From Marinitoga sp. 38H-ov (GTDB lineage: Bacteria; Thermotogota; Thermotogae; Petrotogales; Petrotogaceae), in contig NZ_LNGH01000008.1 in NCBI RefSeq assembly GCF_011057715.1, forward strand, positions 62,001 to 126,000: a DNA stretch of 64,000 nt. Direction: 5' to 3'. Below, one piece after another: positions 41,819-52,400 of this stretch. Position numbers and translations under genes: made by a program. The notes beneath the pieces are model-generated. The model had not been told where the DNA came from, made no database searches, and saw only the letters and a list, made by a program, of their open reading frames with translations. Each line of letters begins with the position of its first letter. The first letter of the stretch is position 1.

Positions 41819-42694
41819 TGATACATTATAAAGATTTTCAATAATATTCATAATCATTTCTCTTTTTACTATTTTCAACGTCCATAATTTTGGAATGTTT
41901 TCAAAGCCATAATATGCACCTGCAACTTGACCTATTATTGCTCCTATTTCATCAGTATTTTCGCCAAAATTAACAGCTGTTAATACTGCATCTTTAAAGT
42001 TATTTGTATTATAAAATGACCAAAGAACTATTTCTAATGTGTCTAATACAGAATTTGAAGAACTCAGTTCATTTTTTGTTTTATAGGGAATATCTACAAT
42101 TTTTAATTTTACATCATATATTAAATCCATATGTTTATGTACTTCGCTTAACAATATTTTCTTATTGGTTCCATTAATCGCTTGCTGAATTAATCCTCCT
42201 AAATATTTACATGCATGAATTGTATATATATTATTATGTGTTGTATATGAACTTTGACCGGAATAATATACTGCATCTTTGAAAGAACTTTTAAAATACA
42301 TCGGAACTGGAGCCAATCTAGCTAATGGTTTATTTGAATCTTTTTCGGTTATATCAACAAATTTATTATTTTTCTCAAAATATATTATAGCTTCTAATGT
42401 TTGATTATCTATACCAAATGATTTTTCTTTAGATGACATATACCCTTCTTCTACCCACTTTACATATTTTTTCATTTGACTATTTAAATCAAACCCATCT
42501 TCTATTAAACTATTTGCTAAACATAATGCCATCGAAGAAACATCTGTCCATTCACCTATATCTAAATTGAAAACCCCCCCACTAGAAAAATCTGTTATTT
42601 CTTTAAATTCAATATTTTTATAGGGAGCACCCAAAGCATTTCCAACAATTAAACCATATAATGCGCCTACAAACCTATCTTTTAATTTTTCCAT
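41813..42694 (-). CDS. ADP-ribosylglycohydrolase-family protein with altered metal motifs
   Basis: About 293 residues from the ATG at 42692-42694 after AAAGGGGG. All-helical DraG/ARH fold: DRFVGALYGLIVGNALGAPY at the start, PLARLAPVPMYF and the C-terminal IGAIIGQVAGAYYGFENIP. The metal motif near residue 51, usually DDTxM, reads Asp51-Val-Ser-Ser-Met55, and the C-terminal motif, usually GGDTDT, reads GENTDE (Asn246, Asp248). Family members remove ADP-ribose from proteins or other substrates using two Mg ions. The replacements suggest changed activity. Single-gene unit, divergent from asnS. Confidence 0.83.
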   Translation of the reverse strand: MEKLKDRFVGALYGLIVGNALGAPYKNIEFKEITDFSSGGVFNLDIGEWTDVSSMALCLANSLIEDGFDLNSQMKKYVKWVEEGYMSSKEKSFGIDNQTLEAIIYFEKNNKFVDITEKDSNKPLARLAPVPMYFKSSFKDAVYYSGQSSYTTHNNIYTIHACKYLGGLIQQAINGTNKKILLSEVHKHMDLIYDVKLKIVDIPYKTKNELSSSNSVLDTLEIVLWSFYNTNNFKDAVLTAVNFGENTDEIGAIIGQVAGAYYGFENIPKLWTLKIVKREMIMNIIENLYNVSK

Positions 42695-42729
42695 ATAATA
42701 GCCCCCTTTCAACGATTATTTAATTTAAT

Positions 42730-42752
42730 TATAACATATTATATGTTATAAT
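42730..42752 (+). promoter_or_regulatory. Extended -10 of asnS within a palindrome
   Basis: TGTTATAAT (42744-42752) is the asnS -10. It overlaps an inverted repeat TATAACATA-TTA-TATGTTATA (42730-42750) that could be a regulatory site for asnS or the divergent gene; it may also be chance in this AT-rich DNA. Confidence 0.5.
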
Positions 42753-42784
42753 ATATAAAAATTGAAAGCTTGGGAGGGAGAAAT

Positions 42785-44083
42785 ATGGAATGGGTATATA
42801 TCAAGGATATGAAAAAATATATTGGTCAAAAAGTTGAGTTCAGAGGATGGTTATGGAATAAGAGAGCTAGTGGAAAAATTGCATTTTTACAATTAAGAGA
42901 TGGGACTGGTTTTGTTCAAGGGGTTGTTGAGAAAACCAATTTGGGAGAAGAAAAATATTCAGAAGTAAAAAAACTAAAGATGGAAAGTTCTTTAATAGTT
43001 AGAGGTACAGTTGTAGAAGATCAAAGATCACCTGTAGGATTTGAATTACATATAGATGATGTTGAAATTATTCATAATCCAAAAGAAGATTACCCTATTT
43101 CAAACAAAGAACATGGTATTGATTTTTTAATGGAACACAGACATTTATGGGTAAGATCAAGAAGACAATTCCATATTTTAAAAGTTAGACATGAAATTTT
43201 AAAAGCTATTAGAGAATTTTATAATAATAATGGATTTACTTTAGTAGATACTCCTATATTTACAGGTTCTATTGGAGAAAGTGCAGGTAATACATTTGAA
43301 ATAGAATACTTTGATTATGGAAAAGTATACTTAGCCCAAACTGGTCAATTATATTTGGAATCTGCAGCTTTGGCATTAGGAAAAGTATACAATTTAGGGC
43401 CAACATTTAGAGCTGAAAAATCTAAAACTAGAAGACATTTAATTGAATTCTGGATGAATGAAGCAGAAGTTGCATATTATACACATGAAGACAATATGAG
43501 ATTACAAGAAGAATTAGTTTCATATATTGTAAAAAAGATATTAGAAAATGCATCAGAAAATTTAATTGCATTAGATAGAGATATCTCTAAATTAGAAAAA
43601 ATAGAAGCGCCATTTCCAAGAATTACATATACTGATGCAATTAAATTATTAAATAAAAAAGGTTCAGATATTAAATGGGGTGAAGATTTAGGTGCTGATG
43701 ATGAAACATTAATATCTGAAGAATTTGATAAACCTGTAATAATAGAAAAATATCCAAGAGCTGTAAAAGCATTTTATATGCAGCCAGATCCAGAAAATCC
43801 AGATGTTGTATTATGTGATGATATGATTGCACCTGAAGGATATGGAGAAATAATTGGTGCTTCTGAAAGAATTTGGGAAGAAGAAGTATTAATTGAAAGA
43901 TTAAAAGAAAATAATTTACCAATTGAAGAGTATCAATGGTATCTTGATTTAAGAAAATTCGGTTCTGTTCCACATAGTGGATTTGGACTTGGAATAGAAA
44001 GAACTGTTGCATGGATTTGTGGATTAAAACATATTAGAGAAGCAATTCCATTTGCAAGAACATTATATAGAGTATATCCATAA
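42785..44083 (+). CDS. asnS: Asparaginyl-tRNA synthetase
   Basis: 432 residues from ATG 42785 after GGGAGGGAG; an in-frame ATG at 42770 precedes that site. The N-terminal OB-fold anticodon-binding domain (VEFRGWLWNKRASGKIAFLQLRDGTGFVQGV) is followed by the class II core. Motif 1 is near EFYNNNGFTLVDTPIFTG, motif 2 in FRAEKSKTRRHLIEFWMNEAE and motif 3 in GFGLGIERTVAWICG. AsnRS-type features (YLAQTGQLYLESA) distinguish it from AspRS. It charges tRNA-Asn directly, so charged tRNA-Asn level depends on asparagine, the signal read by the leader at 12643-12711. No attenuator is visible here. Confidence 0.95.
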   Translation: MEWVYIKDMKKYIGQKVEFRGWLWNKRASGKIAFLQLRDGTGFVQGVVEKTNLGEEKYSEVKKLKMESSLIVRGTVVEDQRSPVGFELHIDDVEIIHNPKEDYPISNKEHGIDFLMEHRHLWVRSRRQFHILKVRHEILKAIREFYNNNGFTLVDTPIFTGSIGESAGNTFEIEYFDYGKVYLAQTGQLYLESAALALGKVYNLGPTFRAEKSKTRRHLIEFWMNEAEVAYYTHEDNMRLQEELVSYIVKKILENASENLIALDRDISKLEKIEAPFPRITYTDAIKLLNKKGSDIKWGEDLGADDETLISEEFDKPVIIEKYPRAVKAFYMQPDPENPDVVLCDDMIAPEGYGEIIGASERIWEEEVLIERLKENNLPIEEYQWYLDLRKFGSVPHSGFGLGIERTVAWICGLKHIREAIPFARTLYRVYP

Positions 44084-44120
44084 TAATATCCCCATCCTAA
44101 AAAGGATGGGGATATTATTA
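44081..44120. terminator. Symmetric bidirectional terminator between asnS and MATE genes
   Basis: 17-bp perfect inverted repeat (44081-44097 / 44104-44120) around ATCCCCATCC / GGATGGGGAT with a six-base loop. Each arm ends in TAA, the stop codons of both genes. There is no clean T tract beyond it; the U-rich part is within the stem. Confidence 0.8.
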
Positions 44121-45488
44121 TATTCCTTCAATTTTTCTTAATTTTTTAATAGTCATTCTTCCCCAAATAAAAGTAATAACAGCAGAAACGGCATTTCCTG
44201 TTACAATCCCCCACCAAACACCCGGAAGTCCTATATTAAATATAAAAATATATAACCAAGAGAATAATATTTGCATTATTATTGTTCTGTTTATTGATAC
44301 AATTAAACTTTTTATCCCATGACCAATGCCTTGAAACATCGAAGATGTGAACATTCCAAAAGGAACACCTGGTAAAAATAAACTCATTACTTTTAATGCT
44401 GTAACTAAATCATCATAAATAACGTATCCATCTTTTGAATATGTAAATATTTTAGCAATTTGTGGTGCAAAAATAAAAATAGAAAACATTACAAAAAAAC
44501 TTATTGTTAAACCAAATTTAATCGCATATAAATGTGCTGTGGATAACTTTTCTCCGTTTTTTTGACCATATGCTGCACCTGTTACAGTTGTAACTGCTGT
44601 AGCTATACCTATCAACGGAACAGTTCCAAAATTAATAATTCTCCAACCACTAGTAAAAACAGCAACACCTATGTCCCCTCCTGCTTTCACAGCAAAAACA
44701 TTTAAAACAAAAATAGCTATTGACATAGAAACTTGAGCTAAAGATGCAGGAATTCCTACTTTTAATATATTTTTTAATATTTTTGAATCATACTTATAAT
44801 CCTTAAAAGTAATAGTTAAGTAAGTGTTTCTTTTGATAAACATCCAATAAATAATTAAAATTGATGATATACTAAAAGAAATAACAGTTGCATATGCCGC
44901 ACCTTTAATTCCAAGTTTAAATCCATATATAAATAAAGGGTCTAAAGCTATATTTAACAATGATCCAACTGCTATAGCATACATAGCTTTTTTAGCGTCG
45001 CCTTCACCTCTTAATATACCATTAGCAGTATTATTAAACATCAATAATGGCGAAAAGATTATTAATATATACGCATAATCCAAAGTTAATTGAAGAGTTT
45101 CTCCGCCTGAACCTATAGATTGTAGTATCGATTTTATTGAAAAGAATAATATTATAGCGGTAATTAACCCTAACCCTATGGCTAATAATATTGAAATTAT
45201 TGCAGCTGTATCGGCACCTGCTTTATTTTTCTCTCCAATTTTTCTAGAAATTTCCGAACTTGCACCAACTCCAAGCCCAGCTGCTAAGGCTATTATTATC
45301 ATAAATATTGGAAAAAATAATCCAATAGCTGCTAATGAGTTTGATCCTAACCCAGCTACCCATATGCCATCTACTAAATTATACATTGTTTGTACTAGCA
45401 TAGCTAAAATCATTGGCAGAGATAATTTTCTAATTGCTATTTTGGGATCACCTTTTAATAATAATGTCCCCTTTGTATCATTTGCCAT
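44118..45488 (-). CDS. MATE-family efflux transporter
   Basis: 456 residues with about twelve membrane helices in two homologous halves: LSLPMILAMLVQTMYNLVDGIWVAGLG in the first, and GIPASLAQVSMSIAIFVLNVFAVKAGG with GTVPLIGIATAVTTVTGAAYGQKNGEK in the second. Cation-coupled drug or metabolite exporter; substrate unknown. RBS AAGGAGGAAG. Convergent with asnS. Confidence 0.94.
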   Translation of the reverse strand: MANDTKGTLLLKGDPKIAIRKLSLPMILAMLVQTMYNLVDGIWVAGLGSNSLAAIGLFFPIFMIIIALAAGLGVGASSEISRKIGEKNKAGADTAAIISILLAIGLGLITAIILFFSIKSILQSIGSGGETLQLTLDYAYILIIFSPLLMFNNTANGILRGEGDAKKAMYAIAVGSLLNIALDPLFIYGFKLGIKGAAYATVISFSISSILIIYWMFIKRNTYLTITFKDYKYDSKILKNILKVGIPASLAQVSMSIAIFVLNVFAVKAGGDIGVAVFTSGWRIINFGTVPLIGIATAVTTVTGAAYGQKNGEKLSTAHLYAIKFGLTISFFVMFSIFIFAPQIAKIFTYSKDGYVIYDDLVTALKVMSLFLPGVPFGMFTSSMFQGIGHGIKSLIVSINRTIIMQILFSWLYIFIFNIGLPGVWWGIVTGNAVSAVITFIWGRMTIKKLRKIEGI

Positions 45489-45918
45489 AAACTTCCTCCT
45501 TTATTTCAATATCTTCAATTTTAAAATCAATTACTGCTTTGTATATACTAAATAAGTATTGATTAAATCAATCTATGTTTATATTATTTACAACATTTTT
45601 GTATTATTTAACAATTTTGTTTAAAATTTATATTTTTTAATGTTTATTAAATTCTGTTTTCTTTTATCTAATTCAAAAGGTTCACATAATATATATGCTT
45701 TATAATTATTTATAACTACTCATTATACTATATCTATTTAACATCAAAATAAATCATTGTATTTATATTTTTCTTAATCTATTTCTCTTGACCATTTTTC
45801 CACCAATTATAATTATTATACATCAATAATTGTTTATTTTTAAACTTTAAATTTTTTGACATTTAATAATTACCTAATAATTATATGTTATAATATATAA
45901 CTAGAATGGAGGTATCAT
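45489..45918. other. 430-bp AT-rich intergenic region
   Basis: Noncoding space between the MATE gene and ruvB, the largest gap in the window. I see no open frame with a ribosome binding site. It holds a short inverted repeat ATTGATT-A-AATCAAT (45558-45572) upstream of the MATE gene and the ruvB promoter at the right end. A TTGACA at 45856-45861 is too far (27 bases) from the ruvB -10 to be its -35. Confidence 0.7.
45886..45894 (+). promoter_or_regulatory. Extended -10 of the ruvB operon
   Basis: TGTTATAAT, 25 bases before the ruvB ATG; identical core to the asnS and sia promoters. Confidence 0.6.
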
Positions 45919-46944
45919 ATGGACGATAGAATATTAGACCCTAACGAAAAAGTCGAAGAAAGCACAATAATTAATTTAAGACCACAATATTTAAATGAAT
46001 ATATCGGTCAAGAAAAAGTAAAAGAAAAGTTAAAAATTACTATTGATGCGGCTAAAAAAAGAAATGAGCCGCTTGATCATATTTTATTAGCAGGTCCTCC
46101 AGGATTAGGAAAAACCACACTTGCAAATGTAATTGCTAATGAAATGGGGGCAAATATTCAAATTACTAGCGGGCCTGTCCTTGAAAGAGCTGGAGACCTG
46201 GCTGCTATTTTAACTAATTTGCAAAATGGTGATGTACTTTTTATAGACGAAATTCATAGAATAAATCGATCAGTTGAAGAAATATTATATTCTGCTATGG
46301 AAGATTTTCAATTAGATATAGTAATTGGAAAAGGACCTGGTGCAAGATCAATTAGAATTGACTTAAATCATTTCACATTAATAGGTGCTACAACTAGAAC
46401 AGGATTAATTGCCGCACCATTAAGAAGCAGATTTGGAATTATTATGGAAATGAATTTTTATCCTCCTCATGAATTGAAAGAAATTATTACAAGAAGTGCT
46501 AAATTACTAAATGTTGAAATTACAGATGATGCTGCATTATTAGTAGCAGAACGTTCAAGAGGAACACCTAGAATTGCAAATAGATTACTAAAAAGAGTAA
46601 GAGATTATGCTCAAATAAATAATGAAGGAATTATAGATATTGATTCTGCAGAAAAAACTATGACATTATTAGAAATTGATCATGAGGGTTTAGATGAAAT
46701 GGATAGAAGAATATTAAAAACTATTATAGATTATTATAATGGTGGTCCTGTTGGTCTAAAAGCTTTAGCTGCTTCTTTAGGCATAGAAGCTGATAGTATA
46801 AGCGAAGTATATGAACCATATTTGCTACAAAAGGGGTTTTTAGTTAGAACTCATAGAGGAAGAATGATTACAGAAAAAGCATTAAAGCATCTAGGTATTT
46901 CAAAAGAAGATAATAAAAAATTATATTCATTATGGGGGAATTAA
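45919..46944 (+). CDS. ruvB: Holliday junction branch-migration ATPase RuvB
   Basis: 341 residues. AAA+ core with Walker [11 protein letters not shown], Walker B LFIDEIHR, sensor 1 LIGATTRTG, arginine finger APLRSRFG, then the winged-helix domain ([34 protein letters not shown]). N-terminal [19 protein letters not shown]. Motor of RuvAB; no ruvA or ruvC nearby. RBS GGAGG. First gene of a plus-strand operon with the PLP protein. Confidence 0.97.
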   Translation: MDDRILDPNEKVEESTIINLRPQYLNEYIGQEKVKEKLKITIDAAKKRNEPLDHILLAGPPGLGKTTLANVIANEMGANIQITSGPVLERAGDLAAILTNLQNGDVLFIDEIHRINRSVEEILYSAMEDFQLDIVIGKGPGARSIRIDLNHFTLIGATTRTGLIAAPLRSRFGIIMEMNFYPPHELKEIITRSAKLLNVEITDDAALLVAERSRGTPRIANRLLKRVRDYAQINNEGIIDIDSAEKTMTLLEIDHEGLDEMDRRILKTIIDYYNGGPVGLKALAASLGIEADSISEVYEPYLLQKGFLVRTHRGRMITEKALKHLGISKEDNKKLYSLWGN

Positions 46945-46945
46945 T

Positions 46946-47638
46946 ATGGATTTTATTAAAAAAAATCTTTCTGAAATCCAAAGTAAAATAAAGTTTTATG
47001 CAGAAAAATATAATAGAAATAATATATTATTAATAGCTGTATCAAAAACGTTCCCTATTGAATATATAAAAGAAGTATATAATTATGGAATCAGAGATTT
47101 TGCCGAAAATAAAGCTCAGGAATTAAGAATTAAAGCTCAGGAATTAAAAGATTTAGATATCAATTGGCATTTTATAGGTAGAATACAAACAAATAAGATT
47201 AAATATATTGTACCAGTTGCTAAATATATTCATTCTGTATATAGGGAAAAAGAAATACAAGAAATAGATAGAATAGCAAAAAAATATAATAAGACACAAA
47301 AGATATTAATCGAATTAAATGTATCTGGCGAAGAAACTAAAGGTGGTATTACTGAAAAAGATTTAAAAAATTTATTAGATTTTTCCATGAATTTTGAAAA
47401 TATAGAAGTAGTTGGACTTATGACAATGGCCCCATATACAGATAATGAAGATATAATAAAAAATGTATTTATAAAACTTAAAAACTTAAGAGATGAATAT
47501 AGCAAATATTACCCTAATTTAAAAGAACTTTCTATGGGTATGAGTAATGATTATCATATAGCAATTGAATCTGGTTCTACTATGTTAAGAATTGGTTCTA
47601 GTATTTTTGGAAAAAGATATTATAAGGAGGGTGAATAA
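46946..47638 (+). CDS. YggS-family PLP homeostasis protein
   Basis: 230 residues: LLIAVSKTFPIEYIKEVYNYGIRDFAENKAQE (Schiff-base lysine in VSKTFP), NWHFIGRIQTNK, LIELNVSGEETKGG, VVGLMTMAPYT, ELSMGMSNDYHIAIESGSTMLRIGSSIFG. Binds pyridoxal phosphate and maintains vitamin B6 and amino acid balance; no enzymatic reaction is known. Starts two bases after ruvB stops. Confidence 0.95.
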   Translation: MDFIKKNLSEIQSKIKFYAEKYNRNNILLIAVSKTFPIEYIKEVYNYGIRDFAENKAQELRIKAQELKDLDINWHFIGRIQTNKIKYIVPVAKYIHSVYREKEIQEIDRIAKKYNKTQKILIELNVSGEETKGGITEKDLKNLLDFSMNFENIEVVGLMTMAPYTDNEDIIKNVFIKLKNLRDEYSKYYPNLKELSMGMSNDYHIAIESGSTMLRIGSSIFGKRYYKEGE

Positions 47639-47639
47639 A

Positions 47640-47939
47640 TTGTTTATACTAGCAAATTTGTTTTATTCATTAGCTGTTGTTTTAAGAATTGTTATTAATT
47701 TTTTTGAAATATCAATTATTATATCTGCAATTTTTAGCTTTATTTCTTTTAATTATCATCATCCTATAAGGCATTTCTTTGATTCTGTAGCGGAAATAGT
47801 AGAAAGACCTATAAGAAGATATTTTAATCTAACTTTTGGTATGTTTGACTTTACACCATTTGTTGCTATTTTATTATTAATTTTATTAGATAATTTTTTA
47901 GTTACAACGCTATTTGATTTAGCTAGAATATTGAGGTGA
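47640..47939 (+). CDS. YggT-family membrane protein
   Basis: 99 residues from the TTG at 47640, six bases after AAGGAGGGTG; an in-frame GTG at 47592 lies in the upstream gene. Two hydrophobic segments at each end (ANLFYSLAVVLRIVINFFEISIIISAIF and VAILLLILLDNFLVTTLF) flank the YggT motif HHPIRHFFDSVAEIVERPIRRYF. In many bacteria yggS and yggT are adjacent, as here; the protein may act in membrane or cell-division processes. Function not established. Confidence 0.87.
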   Translation: MFILANLFYSLAVVLRIVINFFEISIIISAIFSFISFNYHHPIRHFFDSVAEIVERPIRRYFNLTFGMFDFTPFVAILLLILLDNFLVTTLFDLARILR

Positions 47940-47945
47940 TTAATT

Positions 47946-48773
47946 TTGAAAACCATTTTATTTTTTAATCCCATAAAAGCTAAAAAAGAAGATATAGAAA
48001 ATCAATTTATTGATATTTTCCAAAAAAACGGAATTGAAATATTAAAAATAATGCCTGCTGGTTCGGCATTAGCTGATAATTCATTGTATAATGAAGCAGA
48101 TATTTTTATTGTTTTAGGTGGCGACGGCACTGTATTAAGAGTAGCTGAATTATCCGCAGAAAATTCGGTTCCTATAATTGGCATTAATTTAGGTACATTG
48201 GGATTTTTAACAGCATATGATAGTACAGAAATTGAACAAGCTGCTATTGATATATCTTCTAATAATCTTCATTATTCAGATAGATTTTTATTAGAATGTT
48301 ATGTTGGTGGCAAAAAGCTAATTTCTTTAAATGATATTACAGTTCAAAAAAGCCAACCAATTGGAACGGTGGATTTAGAAATTTTGATTAAAGGTGAAAG
48401 TATATTAAATTTTTCTGGAGATGGTGTAATTTTATCTACTCCAACAGGTTCTACTGGATATGCCTTATCTATGGGAGGACCAATTATTGATCCTGCTTTA
48501 AATTTAATATCTATAAACCCTTTGGCTTCTCATTCATTAAATATAAGGCCTCTTATTGTTTCGCCAGATAATTATATTGAAATTATTATAAATCACATAG
48601 ACGCTGGAAATGCATATGTCACCGTGGATGGAGATATTGTTCATAGAATTGAGGCTGGAATGGCTGTTGTAGTAACCTCTTCAGATAAAAAGGTTACATT
48701 AGCCCAAAAAAATGATTATTCATTTTATAAGGTATTGAACAATAAATTAGGTTTTGGAAGGAGAATTATATGA
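47946..48773 (+). CDS. nadK: NAD kinase
   Basis: 275 residues starting at TTG 47946 after GAGGTGATT. Motifs: FIVLGGDGTVLRVAE (GGDG, catalytic Asp), IGINLGTLGFL, LNDITVQKS (NE/ND motif), GDGVILSTPTGSTGYALSMGGPI. Phosphorylates NAD to NADP. Its stop overlaps the next start (ATGA). Confidence 0.95.
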   Translation: MKTILFFNPIKAKKEDIENQFIDIFQKNGIEILKIMPAGSALADNSLYNEADIFIVLGGDGTVLRVAELSAENSVPIIGINLGTLGFLTAYDSTEIEQAAIDISSNNLHYSDRFLLECYVGGKKLISLNDITVQKSQPIGTVDLEILIKGESILNFSGDGVILSTPTGSTGYALSMGGPIIDPALNLISINPLASHSLNIRPLIVSPDNYIEIIINHIDAGNAYVTVDGDIVHRIEAGMAVVVTSSDKKVTLAQKNDYSFYKVLNNKLGFGRRII

Positions 48774-49489
48774 TAGATTTATTACCTGAAGAAACCAAGA
48801 AAATAGTATTATCATACCATAATGAAATATTAAAAATGGGGCGCCTTGTACAAGGCATGTTTTTAAAGTTTAAAGATGCTTTTTTTGAAAAAAATGTTAA
48901 TCTTTCAAAAGAAATTATTCAACAAGATATAAGAGTTGACTTTATTGAATCAAGATTAGAATTTAAAGCTATGGAAATATTAGCTATTAATAATTTATAT
49001 GGAGAATCTTTTAAATTAGTTTTTTTAGGAAATAAAATCATCGGTGTTTTAGAAAGCATGGCTGATATGTGTGAAACGATGGCAAAAAATAATATAGATC
49101 TTCTTTCTTATCCAAATTCTATTAATCCTTACCAATTCGAAGATTTATTTGAAATTTCTCAAAATATGTTAGGAGAAGCTTTAAAATTATTCTCATTAAT
49201 TATTGATAATACTTATTCTGAAACGGAATTAATTGATATAGCAAAATGGATATGTAAAACAGATTCTGAAATAGACAATTTATATAAAGCATTTAAAAGA
49301 AATTTAATGTTAAAAGCCTCAAAAGATAATTTTAGATCTATAATGGCTAATATCGAAATTCTTTCTAATATAGAAAAATTCGCAGATCTAACTACAAATA
49401 TTTCTGAATATTCAATATATATAATTACTGGGGATAGGTATAAATGTACTAGAGATGGATTTGAAATTTTTTATTCTATGGAGGAATAA
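48770..49489 (+). CDS. PhoU-like domain protein
   Basis: 239 residues, all helical with two PhoU-type three-helix repeats. Conserved acidic segments of the family appear (DIRVDFIESRLEFKAMEILA, KTDSEIDNLYKAFKRN, NIEILSNIEKFADLTTNISEY), which bind metal clusters in Thermotoga PhoU homologues. No pst genes are in the window, so a phosphate-signalling role is assumed from the family only. Coupled to nadK. Confidence 0.83.
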   Translation: MIDLLPEETKKIVLSYHNEILKMGRLVQGMFLKFKDAFFEKNVNLSKEIIQQDIRVDFIESRLEFKAMEILAINNLYGESFKLVFLGNKIIGVLESMADMCETMAKNNIDLLSYPNSINPYQFEDLFEISQNMLGEALKLFSLIIDNTYSETELIDIAKWICKTDSEIDNLYKAFKRNLMLKASKDNFRSIMANIEILSNIEKFADLTTNISEYSIYIITGDRYKCTRDGFEIFYSMEE

Positions 49490-49492
49490 CTA

Positions 49493-52400
49493 ATGATAAA
49501 GTTGTTAAAATATATATCAAAAGAGTTTATATCTCCATTTTTAATGGGATTAGTTGGATTTATTGTATTTGTTAGTGTGGAGTTACTATATCAATTATCT
49601 GATATAATAGTTCGTAACAAGGTAGGGATAGATAAACTTTTTATTTTAATTTCATATCATATACCTTATTTCTTAGTAATGGGTATTCCAGTTGGAATAC
49701 TTTTTTCTATATTCTGGGTTTTATCGAGATTGTCTAATGATAATGAAATAATTGCATTACAATCTTTAGGAATACCATCAAAAAGAATAATTATTCCTTT
49801 TTTATTTTTGTCCATGATTTTATCTTTAATAACCTTTTCATTATATGATACTATTGTACCAAAAGCAAATATGAAAGCAAAAGAAGCTATTTCTAAATAC
49901 GTATACAAAAATGCTGAGGCTAATATTGAAATGAATAAATTTGTAGAAGTTGAAAAGGATAAAAAATATCTGTATGTTAGAAAAATAGATAAAGATTCTG
50001 GCATGTTATATGGAATATTATTATATGACATTGATTATTCAAAAACTACTGTATTCCATGCAGAAAAAGCCTTTAAAGAAAAAGATACATGGTTTATGGA
50101 AGACGGAAGAATATATAGATTATCTGATGATGGGCTATTAAAGTTGGATATCACCTTCAAAAAACTAAAATTAGATATTTCTAAAGATGTTGAAGAATAT
50201 TTGCGTTTTTCAAAAAGCCCAAATGATATGACAACAAGAGAATTAAAACATAAGATAGAAATAACTCAAAATCTTGGAGGAGATGCATCGGCTCTAATCG
50301 TTGGTTATCAAGAAAAATTTTCTAACTCTGTAGCTCCAATAGTTATTTCATTACTTGGTGTTGCATTATCGCTATTTATAAATCTTAGAAGTAAATCTTG
50401 GAGTGTTATATCTACATTTGTATTAGTGGTATTATACCAAGGATCAGGTGCATGGCTTAGCGCTCTAGGAAAAGAAAAAATATTAAATCCATATTTAGCA
50501 CCTTGGATTCCTAACATTATTTTTAGTTTAATTGGTATAATACTATTTATTTTACTAGATACAAGAGCTGCTTACAAATTAATTGAACCATTAAAAAGAG
50601 TATTAAGCGTTATTGTTATATTAATTATTTTTAGTTCTCAAGGTTTTTCTGAAAAAGTATACATTGATTCTCCAAATATTAGTATTGATGGTACCAAATT
50701 AACCTTTGAAGGAAGCACTACCATTAATTATAAGGACTCTGTAATAAAAGCAGAAAAAGGATTTGGTATTTTAGATGATAATAATAAAATTATAAAAGCT
50801 AATTTATCTGGAAATGTTACATATATTTTTAATAATAGATCAATTGAAGCATCTTCTATGGAAATAAACTTTGAAAGTAAAGATGTTGTATTAAATAATA
50901 CATATTCTATTGAATCATTTAAAAACAAAGATAAAAGGGATGTTAAGGTTCGAGTATGGTCTGATTTATCAGAAAAGAAAACTAATGAAGATGTTGTGTT
51001 TTCCGAAAGAGTTAAAATGACTACATGTAAAGAATGTATAACATATTATTTCAAAGCTTCGCATGTAACTATTTATCCAGAAGAGTTTTTAGTTGCAAGA
51101 GATGTTACTTTAGAATTTTTTGGTATACCTGTTTTTTACTTCCCATTTTATTTTCAAAGTTTATCTGGTGAAAAAGAAGCACCATTTATTGCCGCTTTTG
51201 CTTTTAAAGAGGATGCTGTAACTATTTCAATAAAAATTAATCACACATTTCCAAATAATTCAAAACTATCTTTTTCTCAAGAATATGTTAGAAATGTAAA
51301 AAAAGATATTCTTTCACAAACAATTAATTATACTTATTCTATACCCTTTATATTAGGTACTTTAGCTTTATCTAATAGTATTAAAGATAATAATATTAAC
51401 AATTTAAATTTTACATTATCAAATAAATTGAATAATTTAGATTTTTCATCTTCAATATCTCATAATTTTTCATCAAATACTGATTCTTTATCTATAAAAT
51501 TCAATAATGTAAAAACTGATTTAGGAAATTTCTCTATATCTTCATCTTTTTCTTGGAAAGATAGAAGTTTATTATCTGTAAATTTTTTAAATCTTACAAC
51601 ACCTTCTTTAACAAAAAAATATAAAAAAACATTTTTGAAACTTAATTCAACAAAAATAAGTATAACAGGCCCTGCCACAAAGATTTCTAATTCGTGGGAA
51701 AACAAAAAAATTAATATTTCTACATCTTTTGATTCTAATATTTTTAATGGCGATAAGAAAAATATAATTAAAATAAGTTATTCAGGATTATATGAAAACA
51801 ATGATTTTCAAAACTATAATTTATACATAAAAAATGATATTTCAGATAAATATAATCCTTTAAAGTATAAAAATAATATATTCTCTATTGATACAACTGT
51901 AACCCCTGAACTAAAGTTTGCTTTTAGAAATAATTATCCTAATAACATATATAATTATTATGCATATGGAACAAAAGCTAATTTTAGAACTACATTATCT
52001 GTTTTTCAATACGGTGTTTCTGATTATCAATATTATAGAGTATTGGTAAACGAACCAGCTTGGGTCTCAAATCCGGCTACTCATACAAATAAACTAACTG
52101 ATTTTGCTGGTGTATTTTTTGATTTTAATATTCTAAAATCAAAAAATAGTATAGATTTAAGATATAATAGATCTTTTGATTTTATGAAAGATGAAAAGTT
52201 CATTGGACATTTTTTTACATCTAAATATATTTTTAATTATTCAAAAATATATTTAGAAAACAATACTAAAACTGACTTAAAAAAGGATACATTTGAATTT
52301 GTAAAAACAAATTTTAACGGATACATAAAATATGATTTTATAAAACATAATTATAAGTTTGATTTTGATCACAATAATAGTGATTTACCAATATATGTTA

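Noticed and set aside
45558-45572. Inverted repeat ATTGATT-A-AATCAAT as a definite operator
   Set aside because: Seven AT-rich pairs can arise by chance in this sequence, and no regulator is linked.
45856-45894. TTGACA at 45856 as -35 of ruvB
   Set aside because: The distance to TATAAT is 27 bases, too long for a normal promoter; the extended -10 is sufficient.
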